From: Locusta migratoria | Taxonomy: Eukaryota; Arthropoda; Insecta; Orthoptera; Acrididae | Assembly: GCA_026315105.1 (NCBI GenBank) | Contig: CM048746.1 | Span: 644,306,898 to 644,370,897, forward strand | Length of the DNA: 64,000 nucleotides | Direction of reading: 5' to 3' | Part shown: positions 20,502 to 30,717 of the stretch, piece after piece | Position numbering within the stretch: position 1 is the stretch's first letter | How the letters are laid out: each line of letters starts with the position of its first letter | Notes under the pieces: generated by a model | Database searches by the model: none | The model's input: only the letters and a program-made list of their open reading frames with translations | Told to the model about the DNA's origin: nothing | Program-made: the position numbers and the translations under genes

Positions 20502-21420
20502 ACAGGGTGTGCTGAAAACGACTCCCTGATTTTAAAATTAAATATCTCGAAAACAGTAAACGGTATGTTTATTGTGAAAGCTGTAAGAAGTTTATACAGC
20601 AGTTTGAAATAATAGTTACGAAAGCTGCTAACAGATGGCGCTGTACGCTGTACAGCTCATATCAGCAGACACAAGTGAAATAATCGTATCAAAATACTTT
20701 TTGCAAAAAATCACATCACAATGTTTTAAAAATGTTCACCATTGGCATTTTTATTTATTTATTTTTAAACCACTGGCACTACAGAGGTGGCGCAAACGAA
20801 GAATGAAATTCGCCATCACATTTCGTAGAGTCTCAGCCGAAAGGGACTCACATGCCACAGAGATCGCCGATTCAAGATCGTCCAGCGTGGCGAAATGCTT
20901 CGGGTAGACCATGTCTTTCACTGTGCCCCACAAAAGAAAGTCTCAGGGAGTAAAATCCAACGAATATGGAGGCCAATCCATGCCTGCACCAGTAAATTTG
21001 GGATATTCTAAAGCAATGACTCGATTCCCGAAGTATTCCTCAAGAAAGCGAAACACTTGTTCGGTCCGATGTGGTCGGGCTCCATCTTGCATAAACCATT
21101 CAGTACCTGGTCGATCCTCTAACGCTTGCTGTGTGACGACAAATTGTTCCAAAATTGCAACGTAACGTGAACCAGTGAACGTTTCTCGAATGAAAGAAGG
21201 GTCAATAATGCCTCTGCTGCATAGGGACTTAACTGCGGGGTCATCAGTTCCTAAACTTACAAACTACTTATGAACTACCTTATACTAAAGACGACACAAA
21301 TATCCATGCCCTTGGGGGTAATCTAACCCCAGACCGTAGCGGCCGTGCAGACTGTGACTGGCGCGCCGCAGACCGCTCGGACACTGCGGCCGGCTGTGAT
21401 GCAACAAAACATATTAAACA
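20502..21420 (-). pseudogene. mariner/IS630-type transposase with inverted-repeat end
   Basis: The minus strand reads QDGARPHRTEQVFRFLEEYF, RVIALEYPKFTGAGMDWPPYS, then LDFTP followed by a stop where Cys is expected (TGA near 20941), DFLLWGTVKDMVYP and a C-terminal helix. DGARPH carries the second catalytic Asp; the third lies after the stop. The end ACAGGGTGTGCTGAAAACG at 20502 is probably the terminal repeat. A SINE (21217-21396) interrupts the 5' side and the first catalytic block was not found. Confidence 0.75.
21217..21396 (-). mobile_element. tRNA-derived SINE (family A), degenerate
   Basis: Minus-strand head AGCCGGCCGCAGTGTCCGAG and tail ...TTAAGTCCCTATG without the usual AACAAACATTTG end. 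It lies inside the transposase remnant. No clear target duplication. Confidence 0.8.
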
Positions 21421-22189
21421 CCCTGGAGAAACGGTATTATAGAAACGTAGGTAATGGGTTCCAATAAACCTTTACGTGGAACTAGGTGGCTGATTAATTC
21501 AACACCTTTATATTTCTAGGAAATTAAATATGCAAAGGAAGCTCAGGGTTTAACATTCCGTCGACAGCGTGGTCATTAAAGACGTAGTAACAACACGTGT
21601 TTCAATTAAGCAGTATGATCAGATGCCGTATCTTATTCCCATCAGAAGTAAATGATTTCGTAAGAACGACAGCCGTGATTCGGTATCGAACGAAGTACGT
21701 CGTACGTCGTCAAAAGAACGTAGGGCGCAGACAACAGTGGAGTAAATGAAAGAGAAGCGAAAAACAGCTTTGGTCCACAGTAGTGCCGAGAAAGACCTGT
21801 CACCGAGACCTGGAAGAGAAATGGTGCTGGCAGTCTCGACAGACTTCCATTTGTCAGCAGAATGGACTCTCGAATTGAATTCGGTTGAAGTGAATGGAAA
21901 CCGGGGCTCTCGAAACAGCGGTGAGGCGTCGCCCGCCGTGACCTGCGACCGTCCCGTACTCTCTTCCTACTGCTACCCGACTCCAGCTGTTGTTTCATGC
22001 TTTAGCCTGGTATACCCCTCATCCAGGATAGGGGAAAGATGTACATCCCAAATGCCATCGATCTGACTATGGTGACATGGAGAAGCACCCGACACAGCGT
22101 AACTGTGAATGTTGGAACCGAGCCCCTTTCGATGTGATAAACGTGGTCTCACCGACACACGGTCTTAACCTGCCGTGGATTCGTACTGA
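21421..22189. other. No gene seen
   Basis: No recognisable domain or repeat. Open frames at 21642-21998 (minus) and 21746-22066 (plus) overlap and show no family features. Confidence 0.35.
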
Positions 22190-22945
22190 GGACAGCCTGG
22201 TCCACGAAGCCTAGAGAGCGTTGGATACAGGCTTTTGGACCGCTTGCGTGTTCCTTGATTTTCGGAATGTGATCGAAAAAAGTGTTCGACACGGTTTCGC
22301 AATCTCGCCCAATCGACAAACCGTCAGAAAAACGACTGGATTGAAGGGTTTCTAGCTTACAGATCAGAGCAAGTCACAAGTTTTCTGATGGGAAAGTCAT
22401 TTCTAGCGCACCGTAAGGCACTGTTATAGGACCGTTAATTTTCACAATATGTATAAATGACCTGGTAGGTAACTTCGGAAGTTCCGTGAGACTTTTCACG
22501 GATGTCGTCGGAGCATTTGGAGAAATCGCAACGCTGGAAAACTGGAGTGAAATGCAGGAGGATATGTAGCGTGTCGATGCCTGGTGCATGGAGTGGGAAC
22601 TGACCCTCAACGTGAAAAACTATGTTTGAAGTATATGGAATACAAATAAAGACCGAACCTTTACTATATAATTACGCAATAGCAGAAAAATCAGTGGAAA
22701 CTACTTGCATAAAATATCTGGGTATACGCATACACAGTAATTTGAAGAGGAACGAGCACATAAAGTTAATTGCGGTTAGAGCAGATGGCAGATTGTAATT
22801 CACTGGAAGGACTACTCAGAACAGTGAAGTCAATCAGCAAAGCGAGTGGCTTACAACAGACTCGTTGGACCAATGCTTGAATATTGCTCATCAGTACGGG
22901 ATAGCTGCGAGGGATAGTACAGCAAGGAAGCGAACGTCTGTGATT
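22190..22945 (+). pseudogene. CR1-like LINE reverse transcriptase, heavily decayed
   Basis: Plus-strand fragments read DFRNVIEKSV (the DF.KAFD region), then GPLIFTICINDLVGN, a catalytic region decayed to LFTDVVG, and ENWSEMQEDM followed by WCMEWELTLNV. The order matches the intact-looking RT fragments at 38274 and 56803. There are many stops, so it is the oldest CR1 copy of the window. Confidence 0.7.
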
Positions 22946-23291
22946 GAATTAAGCAAACTCATCTCTGCAAATACCAACAAACATTGAACATAGTGTTACT
23001 TGTTTAGCTTTGTGTATTAAATACTTAACAACATTTCTTTGCTTCTTTTCACATGTTTCATTTTTGTCAAAAATTTTATGAAGATACATCGTTTCGGAGG
23101 ATGACGTTTACTTACATTTGACATCTTGGCTAGGACAACTGAATTGACTGACAGAGCGATCCAACAAGTATTTTTACTGACTGAGGTCTGGAACCCTAGA
23201 AAGCCATAATACGCACATGCGCTTCTTTAACTACCTTTGCAAAGCACGGGCATATAAGTTAGTATAAAATAAAATATTCAACAAGCGATCA
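22946..23291. other. No gene seen
   Basis: AT-rich sequence between a CR1 relic and a SINE; nothing recognised. Confidence 0.4.
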
Positions 23292-23701
23292 TGGCACGCC
23301 GCGTGCGAGTAGCGGTCTGGAGCACCAAGATGCGGTTCGCGCGGTCTCCCGCGTAGGAGGTTCGAATCCTCCCTCGGGCATGGATGTTTGTATTGCCTTT
23401 AGTATACGTTAGTTCATAAGTAGTTTGTAAGTTTAGGCACTGATGACCTCGCAGTTAAGTCCCATAAGCTTCACAAACAAAAATTTTCAAATGTTTGTAG
23501 AGCTTATGGGACGTAACTACAGGGTTATCAGTCCCTAAACTTACAAACTACTTATCAACTACCTTATACTAAGGAAGGCACAAATATCCATGCCCGAGGG
23601 GGGATTCGAACCCTCGCCCGTAGTGGTCGTGCAGACCGTGACTGGCGCGCCGCAGACCGCTCGGCCACCGCGGCCGGCCTTCACAAACATTTGAACATTT
23701 G
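23292..23701 (+). mobile_element. tRNA-derived SINE (family A), split by a second SINE
   Basis: Head GCCGCGTGCGAGTAGCGG, box B GGTTCGAATCC and tail to CATAAGCTTCACAAACA (23479). The tail resumes after the inserted SINE at 23690 with TTTGAACATTTG. Confidence 0.85.
23480..23678 (-). mobile_element. tRNA-derived SINE inserted in the tail of another
   Basis: Minus-strand head GGCCGGCCGCGGTGGCCGAG. Target duplication CTTCACAAACA (23469-23479 and 23679-23689) lies within the older SINE's tail. Confidence 0.9.
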
Positions 23702-23877
23702 ACCAAGGCATATATACGAGGCACGTCCAGAAAGTAAGTTCCGTTTCAATTTATCTCCGCGGCAGCGCTGCGATTACAGTTCCGCACATGCGCTGTAGAC
23801 GATGTGTATCAAGGAGAAAAACGTGAGCCATTTGGAGATTGCTGTCAGTTACGTACGCTTTGTTGTACTTGTTTGAA

Positions 23878-24138
23878 ATGTCGGCGTTGATTGAAAATCC
23901 CGCCGCCAGTGAAATCAGGTCGGTGATTCGGTTTCTGAATGCGAGGAAAGTGAAACCAAGTGAAATTTATCGGCAAATTTGCGATGTTTACGGACCAAAT
24001 GCGGTGAGTGATTCGATGGTGAGAAGATGGGTCCGGCAGTTCAATGGCGGGCGTAGTGATGTGCACGACGAAGAACGAAGTGGGCGTCCACCGTTGGTTA
24101 CAAAAGAACTGGTTCACGCGATTGATGACAAGATCTAG
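23878..24138 (+). pseudogene. mariner transposase N-terminal DNA-binding domain
   Basis: The frame from ATG 23878 reads IRSVIRFLNARKVKPSEIYR, then SDSMVRRWVRQFNGGRSDVH and DEERSGRPPLV. These are the two helix-turn-helix units and linker of mariner transposases. A stop (TAG, 24136) ends it, and only decayed sequence follows to 24340. No DDD catalytic block remains. Confidence 0.85.
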
Positions 24139-24394
24139 GAAAACCGAAGGTTTACAATTAGTGCTCTCGCTATGGACTGCCCCCAAATTTTACGATCACT
24201 GAACTGGTTGAAGACACTGGCGACAGATTTCTATGAAGAAGGTATACAAAACCTGGTGCCACGCTATGACAAATGCCTGCAAAATTTCGGCAGTTATGTG
24301 GAAAAGTAGTTTAAGAGTTGTAGCATTTTGTGCAATAAAAATTTCTTCTGTATCTGTGTAAAATTTCATTTTATTACCATTTTATTACCAAACG

Positions 24395-25691
24395 TGTGAA
24401 AATTACAGAAGCATCAGTTTGATAAGTCATGGTTGCAAAATTTTAACACGAATTATCTAGAGGAGAATGGAAAAGCTGGTAGAAGCTGACCTCGGGGAAG
24501 ATCAGTTTGGGTTCAGGAGGAACGTAGGAACTCCGGAGGCAATACTCACTTTACGTCTTAACTTAGGAGATAGATTAAGGAAAGGCAAACCTACATTTTT
24601 AAATTTTGTAAATTTGGAGAAAGCGTTTGACAATGTTGACTGGAATACACACTTTCGAATTCTGAAGGAAGCAGGGGTAAAATACAGGGAAAGGAGAGTT
24701 ATTTACAACTTGTACAAAAGCCAGACCGCAGTTATTAGACTCGAAGGGCATGAAAGGGAAACATCAGTTGGGAAGGGAGTAAGACAGGGTTGTAGCCTTT
24801 CTCCGATGTTATTCAAATTGTACATCGAGCAGGTGGTGAAGGAAAGCAAGGGAATATTTGGAATTGGGATTAAAGTTCAGGGTGAAGAAATAAAAACATT
24901 GCGTTTTGCTGATGACATTGTAATTCTGTCAGAGACAGCAAAGGACCTAGAAGAGCAGTTGAATGGAATGGACAGTGTATTGAAGAGAGCGTATAAAATG
25001 AACTTTAACAAGAGCAAAACAAATATAATGGAATGCGGTCTTAGAAAATCAGGCGATGCTGAAGGAATTAGATTAGGTAACTAAACATTGAAGGTGGTAT
25101 ATGAGTTTTGTTACTTGGGTAGTAAAATAACATGCGATGGTCGCAGTACAGAGGATATAAAATGCAGAATGGCAATGGGACGAAAAGCATTTTTGAAAAA
25201 GAGAAATTTGCTAACATCGAATATTAATATAAGTGTAAGGAAGTTTTTTCTTAAGGCATTTGTGTGGAGTGTTGCGTTGTATGGGAGTGAAACATGGACG
25301 ATAAGCAGTGCGGACAGGAAGAGAATAGAGGCTTTTGAAATGTGGTGCTACAGAAGAATGCTGAAGATTAGGTGGGTAGATCGCATAACTAATGAAGAGG
25401 TACTGAACAGAATTGGCGAGAAAAGGAATTTTTGGCATACCCTGACTAAAAGAAGGGATCGCTTGGTAGGACACTTTCTTAGACATCGAGGAATCGTAAA
25501 TTTAGCATTGGAGGGAAGTGTGTGGAGTAAAAATCGCAGAGGGAGACCAAGAGGCGTATAGTAAACAGATTCAAGTGGATGTGGGCTGCCGTTCTTATGA
25601 GGAGATGAAAAGGCTTGCTCAGAATAGAGTAGGGTGGAGAGCTGCATCAAACCAGTCTCCGGACTGAAGACCATAACAACATAACAACAAC
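24395..25691 (+). mobile_element. RTE-like LINE, copy 2 (5' truncated)
   Basis: The best preserved RTE copy. One frame carries EDQFGFRRNVGTPEAIL, NLEKAFDNVDW, GVRQGCSLSPMLF and LRFADDIVILSE, with both catalytic Asp present. The frame has a single stop at 25082-25084 and then continues in the same frame through FCYLGSKITCDGRS and WSVALYGSETWTI to RRGRPRG, where a frameshift (about 25555) ends it. The 3' end is CAACAACAACAC. The 8-bp target duplication ACCAAACG (24387-24394, 25692-25699) lies in the mariner. The endonuclease half is absent by 5' truncation. Confidence 0.9.
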
Positions 25692-25726
25692 ACCAAACGG
25701 AACTTACGTTCTGGACGCGCCTCGTA

Positions 25727-26244
25727 TTCTTAACAAACAGTATTTGTCGGTGATAAATATGATACTTTACTGAAGGTGTGCGGTGTTTCATCTCAGGTTT
25801 ACCTTCGTCGCCTTACACCTCAGCAGTAGCCCCTTCACTTTTGGGTGCGCTTTCTCGCTGGCTTTAAGGAACGCGCCGGTGTCGGTGTGGGGCGCGTCCT
25901 TATTTAATTTCGGAGATGATTACCCCGCCGGTATCCGCCGCGAGCCGCGGAGAAGCTATCGCCGCTGTTCGCCACCCTCACTGAAAAATGGCGCCGGAGG
26001 GTTTGATTGGGGGGGGGGGGGGGTCAGGAGGTGTGGCAGGAGGATAAGGCTGGGACGCCTGCTGCCATCAGACCGGCAGAGCGGCCGCCGTAATGGAGGC
26101 CGCGGGATCGATGCGGCCACTTGCTGGCCGGCTTCTATTAATATCGCCAGCCACACGCGAATGCCGAGCACCGACCCGCCCACCCCGCGGAATAAAGACT
26201 GCCGCGCCGAAGGCGACTCCGCCGGCTCGATCGCGAATCCCGGC
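25727..26244. other. GC-rich unique-looking segment, no gene
   Basis: 25850-26240 is CpG-rich with a G run at 26009-26022 and an AT core (CTTCTATTAATATCGCC, 26129). Frames on both strands stay open because of composition. Confidence 0.4.
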
Positions 26245-26415
26245 AATGCCACCTAGAGAGGAGGCCGCGGCGCCGTCGTGTGACGTCAGGCAGAGTAGGT
26301 TGCGCGCGCATAGCTGACTGGGTAGCCGCTGGGGCTCAGCCCACTGTGCCGAAGCAGCGAGCCAGTCAGCTATGCCAGCACCCCCTATAGAAGAAAGCCT
26401 GCGCACGACGTCACA
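26245..26415. mobile_element. Palindromic MITE, copy 2
   Basis: GCCACCTAGAGAGGAGGCCG then TGACGTCA (26281) and GCGCGCGCATAGCTGACT match copy 1 at 15827. The right arm begins CCAGTCAGCTATGC (26361) and is shorter and decayed, ending near ACGACGTCAC. Confidence 0.75.
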
Positions 26416-26670
26416 ACATGGCGGCGGTGAGAGGCTTAGAGTCCTCTGAAAGACTGTAAACATTAACAGTGCACGCTGTTTATAGTACATTCTTTCGTTC
26501 AGGGGCGTATTTATTACGTAAATTGGTATTGCGTACGGTGTGATCGCTAAGCTGGACGATTTGTGTGTGTGAGAACAACGCATGATCTCTTTTGTAGTGA
26601 CAAAATACCGCTTCGCTGTTCTGTGCCGAAATGTAGAGGAAACTACGACTGTGGCCCAAAAGTTACCGTC

Positions 26671-26678
<8 letters not shown>

Positions 26679-26731
<53 letters not shown>
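26679..26731. repeat. Poly-A run, 53 bases
   Basis: Uninterrupted A run directly at the tail side of the minus-strand SINE that starts at 26732, replacing the usual AAATGTTTGTT. Confidence 0.9.
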
Positions 26732-26734
<3 letters not shown>

Positions 26735-26908
26735 TATGAGACTTGACTACGGGGTCATCAATTACTAAACTTACAAACTACTTATGAACTAGCTAACACT
26801 AAGGACGGCACAAATATCCATGCCCGTCGGGGGATTCTAACTCCCGACAGCAGTGGCCGTGCAGACCGTGACTGGAGCGCCTCAGTCCCCTCGGCCACCG
26901 CGGCCGGC
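26732..26908 (-). mobile_element. tRNA-derived SINE (family A)
   Basis: Minus-strand head GCCGGCCGCGGTGGCCGAGG. It lies at the 5' border of the CR1 fragment at 26909. No target duplication is seen. Confidence 0.85.
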
Positions 26909-27556
26909 AGTACCAAAAGAAATCCGTTAAACTTTGTTTACAAGATAAATCAATCGAATGTCAAGGGCGTAAACCCCACTAAATACCTAGGAATTAATAT
27001 TACTTCAGACTTAAACTGGAAAGAACACGTAGATAATGTCGTGGAAAAGGCCAACCACAAACTGCGTATTATTGGCAGAACCCTTAAAAGATGCGACAGA
27101 CCTACTAAAGAGAATGTATACACTAAGCTTGTCCGTCCATTTTTGGAGTATTGCTGCCCAGTGTAGGATCCTTATCAGGTGGGTTTGAGGGAGGACATCG
27201 AAAGAGTCAAAAGTAGGACAGCTCGTTTCGTATTGTCACGATACAAGGGAGACAGCGTTACGGAAATGATACAGGATCTGGGATGGGAATCATTACAACA
27301 ACGGCACTTATCGCTGCGGCGTGGGCTACTTACAAAACTCCAATTGCCAACATTCTCCTCCGAATGCGAAAATATATTGTTGACTCCCACTTACATAGGT
27401 AGAAATGATCATCAGAATAAAACATGAGAAATCAGAGCTCTAACAGAGAGATTCTGGTGTTCTTTCTTCGCGAGAGGTATTCGAGAATGGAATGGGAGAT
27501 AAATAGTATACGGTGGTCGGATGAACCCTGTGCAAGGCACTTAAATGTGATTTGCA
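26909..27556 (+). pseudogene. CR1-like LINE, C-terminal part
   Basis: Fragments read KYLGINITSDLNWKEHVDNV, LVRPFLEYCCPV, then EDIERVKSRTARFVLSRY and DSVTEMIQDLGWESLQQRH. This is the domain after the reverse transcriptase in CR1-type elements. One stop (TAG in place of the Trp of PVWDPYQ) and later frameshifts inactivate it. The 3' hexamer tail is missing. Confidence 0.8.
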
Positions 27557-27624
27557 CTCTTCTAGTGCAAACTCTTTGCTTTCCTCTAGTAGAATATGCG
27601 GTAATGGCGTATCGCGCGAGAATG

Positions 27625-27805
27625 GCCGCGTGGTCTAAGGCGCCCTATACCAGATCGCACTGCAGCTCCCATCAGAGAGTCGAGTCTTCCGATGGGCACA
27701 GGTGTGTATGTTGCCCTTAGCATAAGTTAGTTTAAGTAGTATGTAACTCTAAGGACCGATGTGCTTAACAGTTTGGTCCCTTACGTTTACAGACATTTGA
27801 GCATT
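27625..27805 (+). mobile_element. tRNA-derived SINE (family A variant)
   Basis: Head AGAATGGCCGCGTGGTCTAA, box B-like GAGTCGAGTCTTCC, tail ACAGACATTTGAGCATTTTG. Confidence 0.75.
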
Positions 27806-27901
27806 TTGAATTGTAAATTTATGACAACTATTCCTGGGAATCAGCAATGTTTATTACTATTTAATTATGAATCACTCAGTGATCACGTTCTTACTAGTAA
27901 A

Positions 27902-28587
27902 CAGGGTGTTGCAAGAAGGTACGGCCAAACTTGCAGGAAACATTCCTCACACACCAAGAAAGAAAATATGTGGACATGTGTCCGGAAACGCTTAATATCC
28001 ATGTTAGAGCTCATTTTAGTACTTTATTTGCGGATGAGGCTTCATTCCAATGTGATCAGATTGTAAATTTTCACAATCAACATGTGTGGGCTGACGAGAA
28101 TCCGCACGCAATTGTGCAATCACACAGATTCTCTGTGAACGTTTGGGCAGGAATTGTTGGTGATGTCTTCATTGGGCCTTATGTTCTTCCACCTATGCTT
28201 ACTGGAGCACATTATCATGATTTCATACGGGATACTCTACCTGTGCTGCTAGAACATGTGCCTTTACAAGTACGACACAACATGTGGTTCATCCACGACG
28301 GAGCTCCTGCACTTTTCAGTCGACGTGTTCGTACGCTTCTCAACAACAGATTCGGTGACCGATGGATTGGTAGAGGCGGACCAATTCCATGGCCTCCACG
28401 GTCTCCTGACCCCAACCCTCTTGACTTTCATTTAGGGGGGCATTTGAAAGCTCTTGTCTACACAACACCGGTACCAAATGAAGAGACTCTTCGTGCTGGT
28501 GTTGTGGACGGCTGTGATACAATACGCCATTCTGCAGGGCTGCATCAGCGCATCAGGAATTCCATGCGACGGAGGGTGGATGCATGA
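27902..28587 (+). pseudogene. DDE transposase catalytic domain (IS630/mariner-like)
   Basis: A 218-codon frame (27931-28584) reads FADEASFQCDQ (first Asp), VNVWAGIVGDVFIGPYVLPP, MWFIHDGAPALFSRRVRT (second Asp), RWIGRGGPIPWPPRSPDPNP, then LDFHLGGHLKALVYTTPV (third Asp). All three Asp are present. PNPLDFHLGG deviates from the usual TPLDFFLWG. The N-terminal DNA-binding half is absent. The start is not a true one: the ATG at 27931 is in a frame continuing upstream toward CAGGGTGTTGCAAG (27902). The stop comes from the junction with the inverted copy that follows. Confidence 0.8.
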
Positions 28588-28910
28588 TAACGTGCTCCAG
28601 TGACCGTAGGTGGAAGAACACGAGGCCCAATCAAGACATCACCAACAATTCCTGCCCAAACGTTCACAGAAAATCTGTGTTGATGGCGTGAATCGAGGAA
28701 GTACAGTACATACTAACGAAACAATTGGGTATATTGACAATTGTCTGCACGAATTAGTTCAATTTACATTTAAGAAGAAATTCTAAAATGAGCTCTAAGA
28801 TGGAAAGTAAGCGTTTCCGGACACATGTCCACATAACATTTTTTCTTTCTTTGTGTGTGAGGAATGTTTCCTGAAAGTTTGGCCGTACCTTTTTGTAACA
28901 CCGGATGCGG
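28576..28910 (-). pseudogene. Inverted partial copy of the same transposase
   Basis: On the minus strand from 28910 the sequence GGTACGGCCAAACTTTCAGG matches 27916 onward. After an internal gap, 28588-28685 matches 28120-28212. Similarity is high but not perfect, and there is an internal deletion. The copies meet tail to tail at TGCATGATAACGTG, a position shared by both. Confidence 0.8.
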
Positions 28911-29400
28911 CTCGGTTTGAACCCAACGCAGCAGACGGACAGGTTCTGTCTCTTCTGCACCAGTAAGAACGCAGTCATTGACTAATTCACAATTAAATTT
29001 TGAAGTACTTCCGAGTGGTATCAGAGATGAGACACTTGGGTAAAGAGTACGAGGAGAAATGGATAAATAGCTTGGAGGATCTGACTGAACAAGAGCAGCG
29101 TGGCAGGGTACTCGCGGTGCTTTAGGAAGGGACGCGATGTGGACTGGTTTTACATGGCGGTGCGCGGGGAGCTGTATGTGGCGCGTAAACGTGGCAACGG
29201 GCGCGCATGCGCAGAAAGGCCGCACCGTTTACGGGCCGCGCATGCGCAGAAAGGCGTCGCGTTTACGGGCCGCGCAGAGTGTGCCCTGACCGTGTAAAAC
29301 GGCTTTTACGGCGGCTGTTGCCTGAGAGCCACCTGGCACCCCTCCCTTCAAAACCACACGCTGCTCCCAGCTATATGGCGACAGAACCTCTAATAATGCT
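28911..29400. other. No gene; short GC repeat inside
   Basis: Nothing recognised outside the repeat at 29190-29285. Confidence 0.4.
29190..29285. repeat. ~38-bp GC-rich tandem repeat with NRF1-type motif
   Basis: GCGCATGCGCAGAAAGG followed by GTTTACGGGCCGC occurs twice in full and once in part. Confidence 0.8.
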
Positions 29401-29790
29401 ATCTGCAACAGCTGTTGAATTTAATTGTTGTTTTTTTTATTTACATGCACTACCGGCGTTTCGAGACCCATCTCTCATCATCAGGTGCATCTTCAGATTA
29501 CAATAAAAAAGTTACGATTACCTGACATAGTCGGGTTTCGAGCCGATCTGATCGTTTTATAGTTTTCAAAATAAAAAGCCAAGATCGCACACTAATAATT
29601 TATTAAATGACGATCGGTTTTGGTGCACTGTCACACCATCATCTGGTCAAATATATCTTATAAGCTGGTCATCTTATTACAAAAATTAGGTATAATATAA
29701 CAAGTGCAACATTGCACTTAATCACTATATAAAAATACAGAAGTTTAAAACATGACAGCTCACAAAATATTTTTTGGGATACTAAAGACA
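29401..29790 (-). repeat. Two retroelement tails with hairpin motif
   Basis: The minus strand of 29452-29485 reads CTGATGATGAGAGATGGG, TCTCGAAACG: a GAGA/TCTC stem and a complete CTGATGA. The minus strand of 29611-29646 reads GATGATGGTGTGACAGTGCA, CCAAAACCG. No coding sequence is attached. Confidence 0.45.
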
Positions 29791-29794
29791 GCAC

Positions 29795-29875
29795 TAACAT
29801 CCGTGCCCGAGGGAGGAATCGAACCTCCGACGCAACGTGGCGCTCCAGACCGCTCGGCTACTCTCGCGTGGCTGA
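29795..29875 (-). mobile_element. tRNA-derived SINE head (partial)
   Basis: Minus strand AGCCACGCGAGAGTAGCCGA with box B GGTTCGATTCC. Only the tRNA-like head and the start of the linker are present. Confidence 0.7.
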
Positions 29876-29889
29876 CGGTGACTGTGGAG

Positions 29890-30709
29890 TAGTCTTGTGT
29901 AGTTTGCGAACGAACTAATCCGAAAGAGCGCTAGCACAGGCGAACTAGTTCGTAGATCCCTCGCCTTTTAGTTCATCCGTTCCTTTTCCGAAGACTGACG
30001 GGTAACAGCGACAGGACGCGACAGCGCGCAGAATCGTGTGATCCCCTTCTGCCGGTTTTCTTCATTGCGAGCTGAGATGCAGCTCAGCTGTAGTTTTAGC
30101 AGCGGTAGCAAAAGCCAAAACGAGCGGACGAACTAAGAAGAGCGACCTACTTCGCAGCCGAGCTGCGAACTAAAAGGAGAGCTACCGGTCGCGAACTAAA
30201 ATATGCCTGATATGTCGCGAACTAAAATATGCGCGATAGGTCGCGAACTAAAATATGTGCGATAGGTCGCGAACTAAAATATGCGCCATAGGTCTCGACC
30301 AAAGTTAAAAATCACGTGTTTGCCTTCTGCTGATGAGAGACATTTCAAGGTTAGCGTCCGCTGCTAGATTACATAGTTCAGTGCTACAAAATTTCTTCTT
30401 TGAAGTATTCTGCACTCTGCAATACCTGGCTAATAAATTCCATAATGCCAAGATGTAGAGATAACTCTAAACTTAAACGCGAGAAATTATCCACAGACTG
30501 TTTCTTTTGGTTTGAGTGATATCGTTAGCGGCTCAAGCAGCAAGCGCATGAAGCAGCTAGGTGGGGGAACATCTCCCTCTACCTGCACGCGCAGACCACG
30601 TCGCTTAACTGTCACTGGGAGCGGACGAACTAAAAGAGCGAAATAGTTCGCGGCAGGGCGGCGAACTAAAGTGAGCGCTCCCGATCGCGAACTAATATGC
30701 CCAAGTCTA
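29890..30709 (-). mobile_element. Non-autonomous hAT-like element, copy C
   Basis: 820 bp in reverse orientation, from TAGTCTTGTGTAGTTTGCG to CCAAGTCTA. The perfect 8-bp target duplication CTGTGGAG (29882-29889, 30710-30717) fits nTnnnnAn. It lacks a ~180-bp part found in A and B and carries instead a 26-bp tandem repeat. Confidence 0.9.
30187..30300 (-). repeat. 26-bp minisatellite inside hAT copy C
   Basis: GGTCGCGAACTAAAATATGC plus GCGATA is repeated about four times; the same array is in copy D (42552-42672). Confidence 0.85.
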
Positions 30710-30717
30710 CTGTGGAG

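Larger units (their letters stand above)
23717..25724 (+). mobile_element. mariner element with RTE insertion
   Basis: The terminal repeats CGAGGCACGTCCAGAAAG and (complement) CGAGGCGCGTCCAGAACG agree at about 28 of 30 positions, with TA on both outer sides. After removing the LINE at 24395-25691 and one duplicated target, about 700 bp remain. A full mariner is near 1.3 kb, so the catalytic part was deleted before or after the LINE came in. Confidence 0.85.

Noticed and set aside
21980..22190. Possible structural RNA
   Set aside because: No recognisable conserved core or consistent pairing could be identified by eye.
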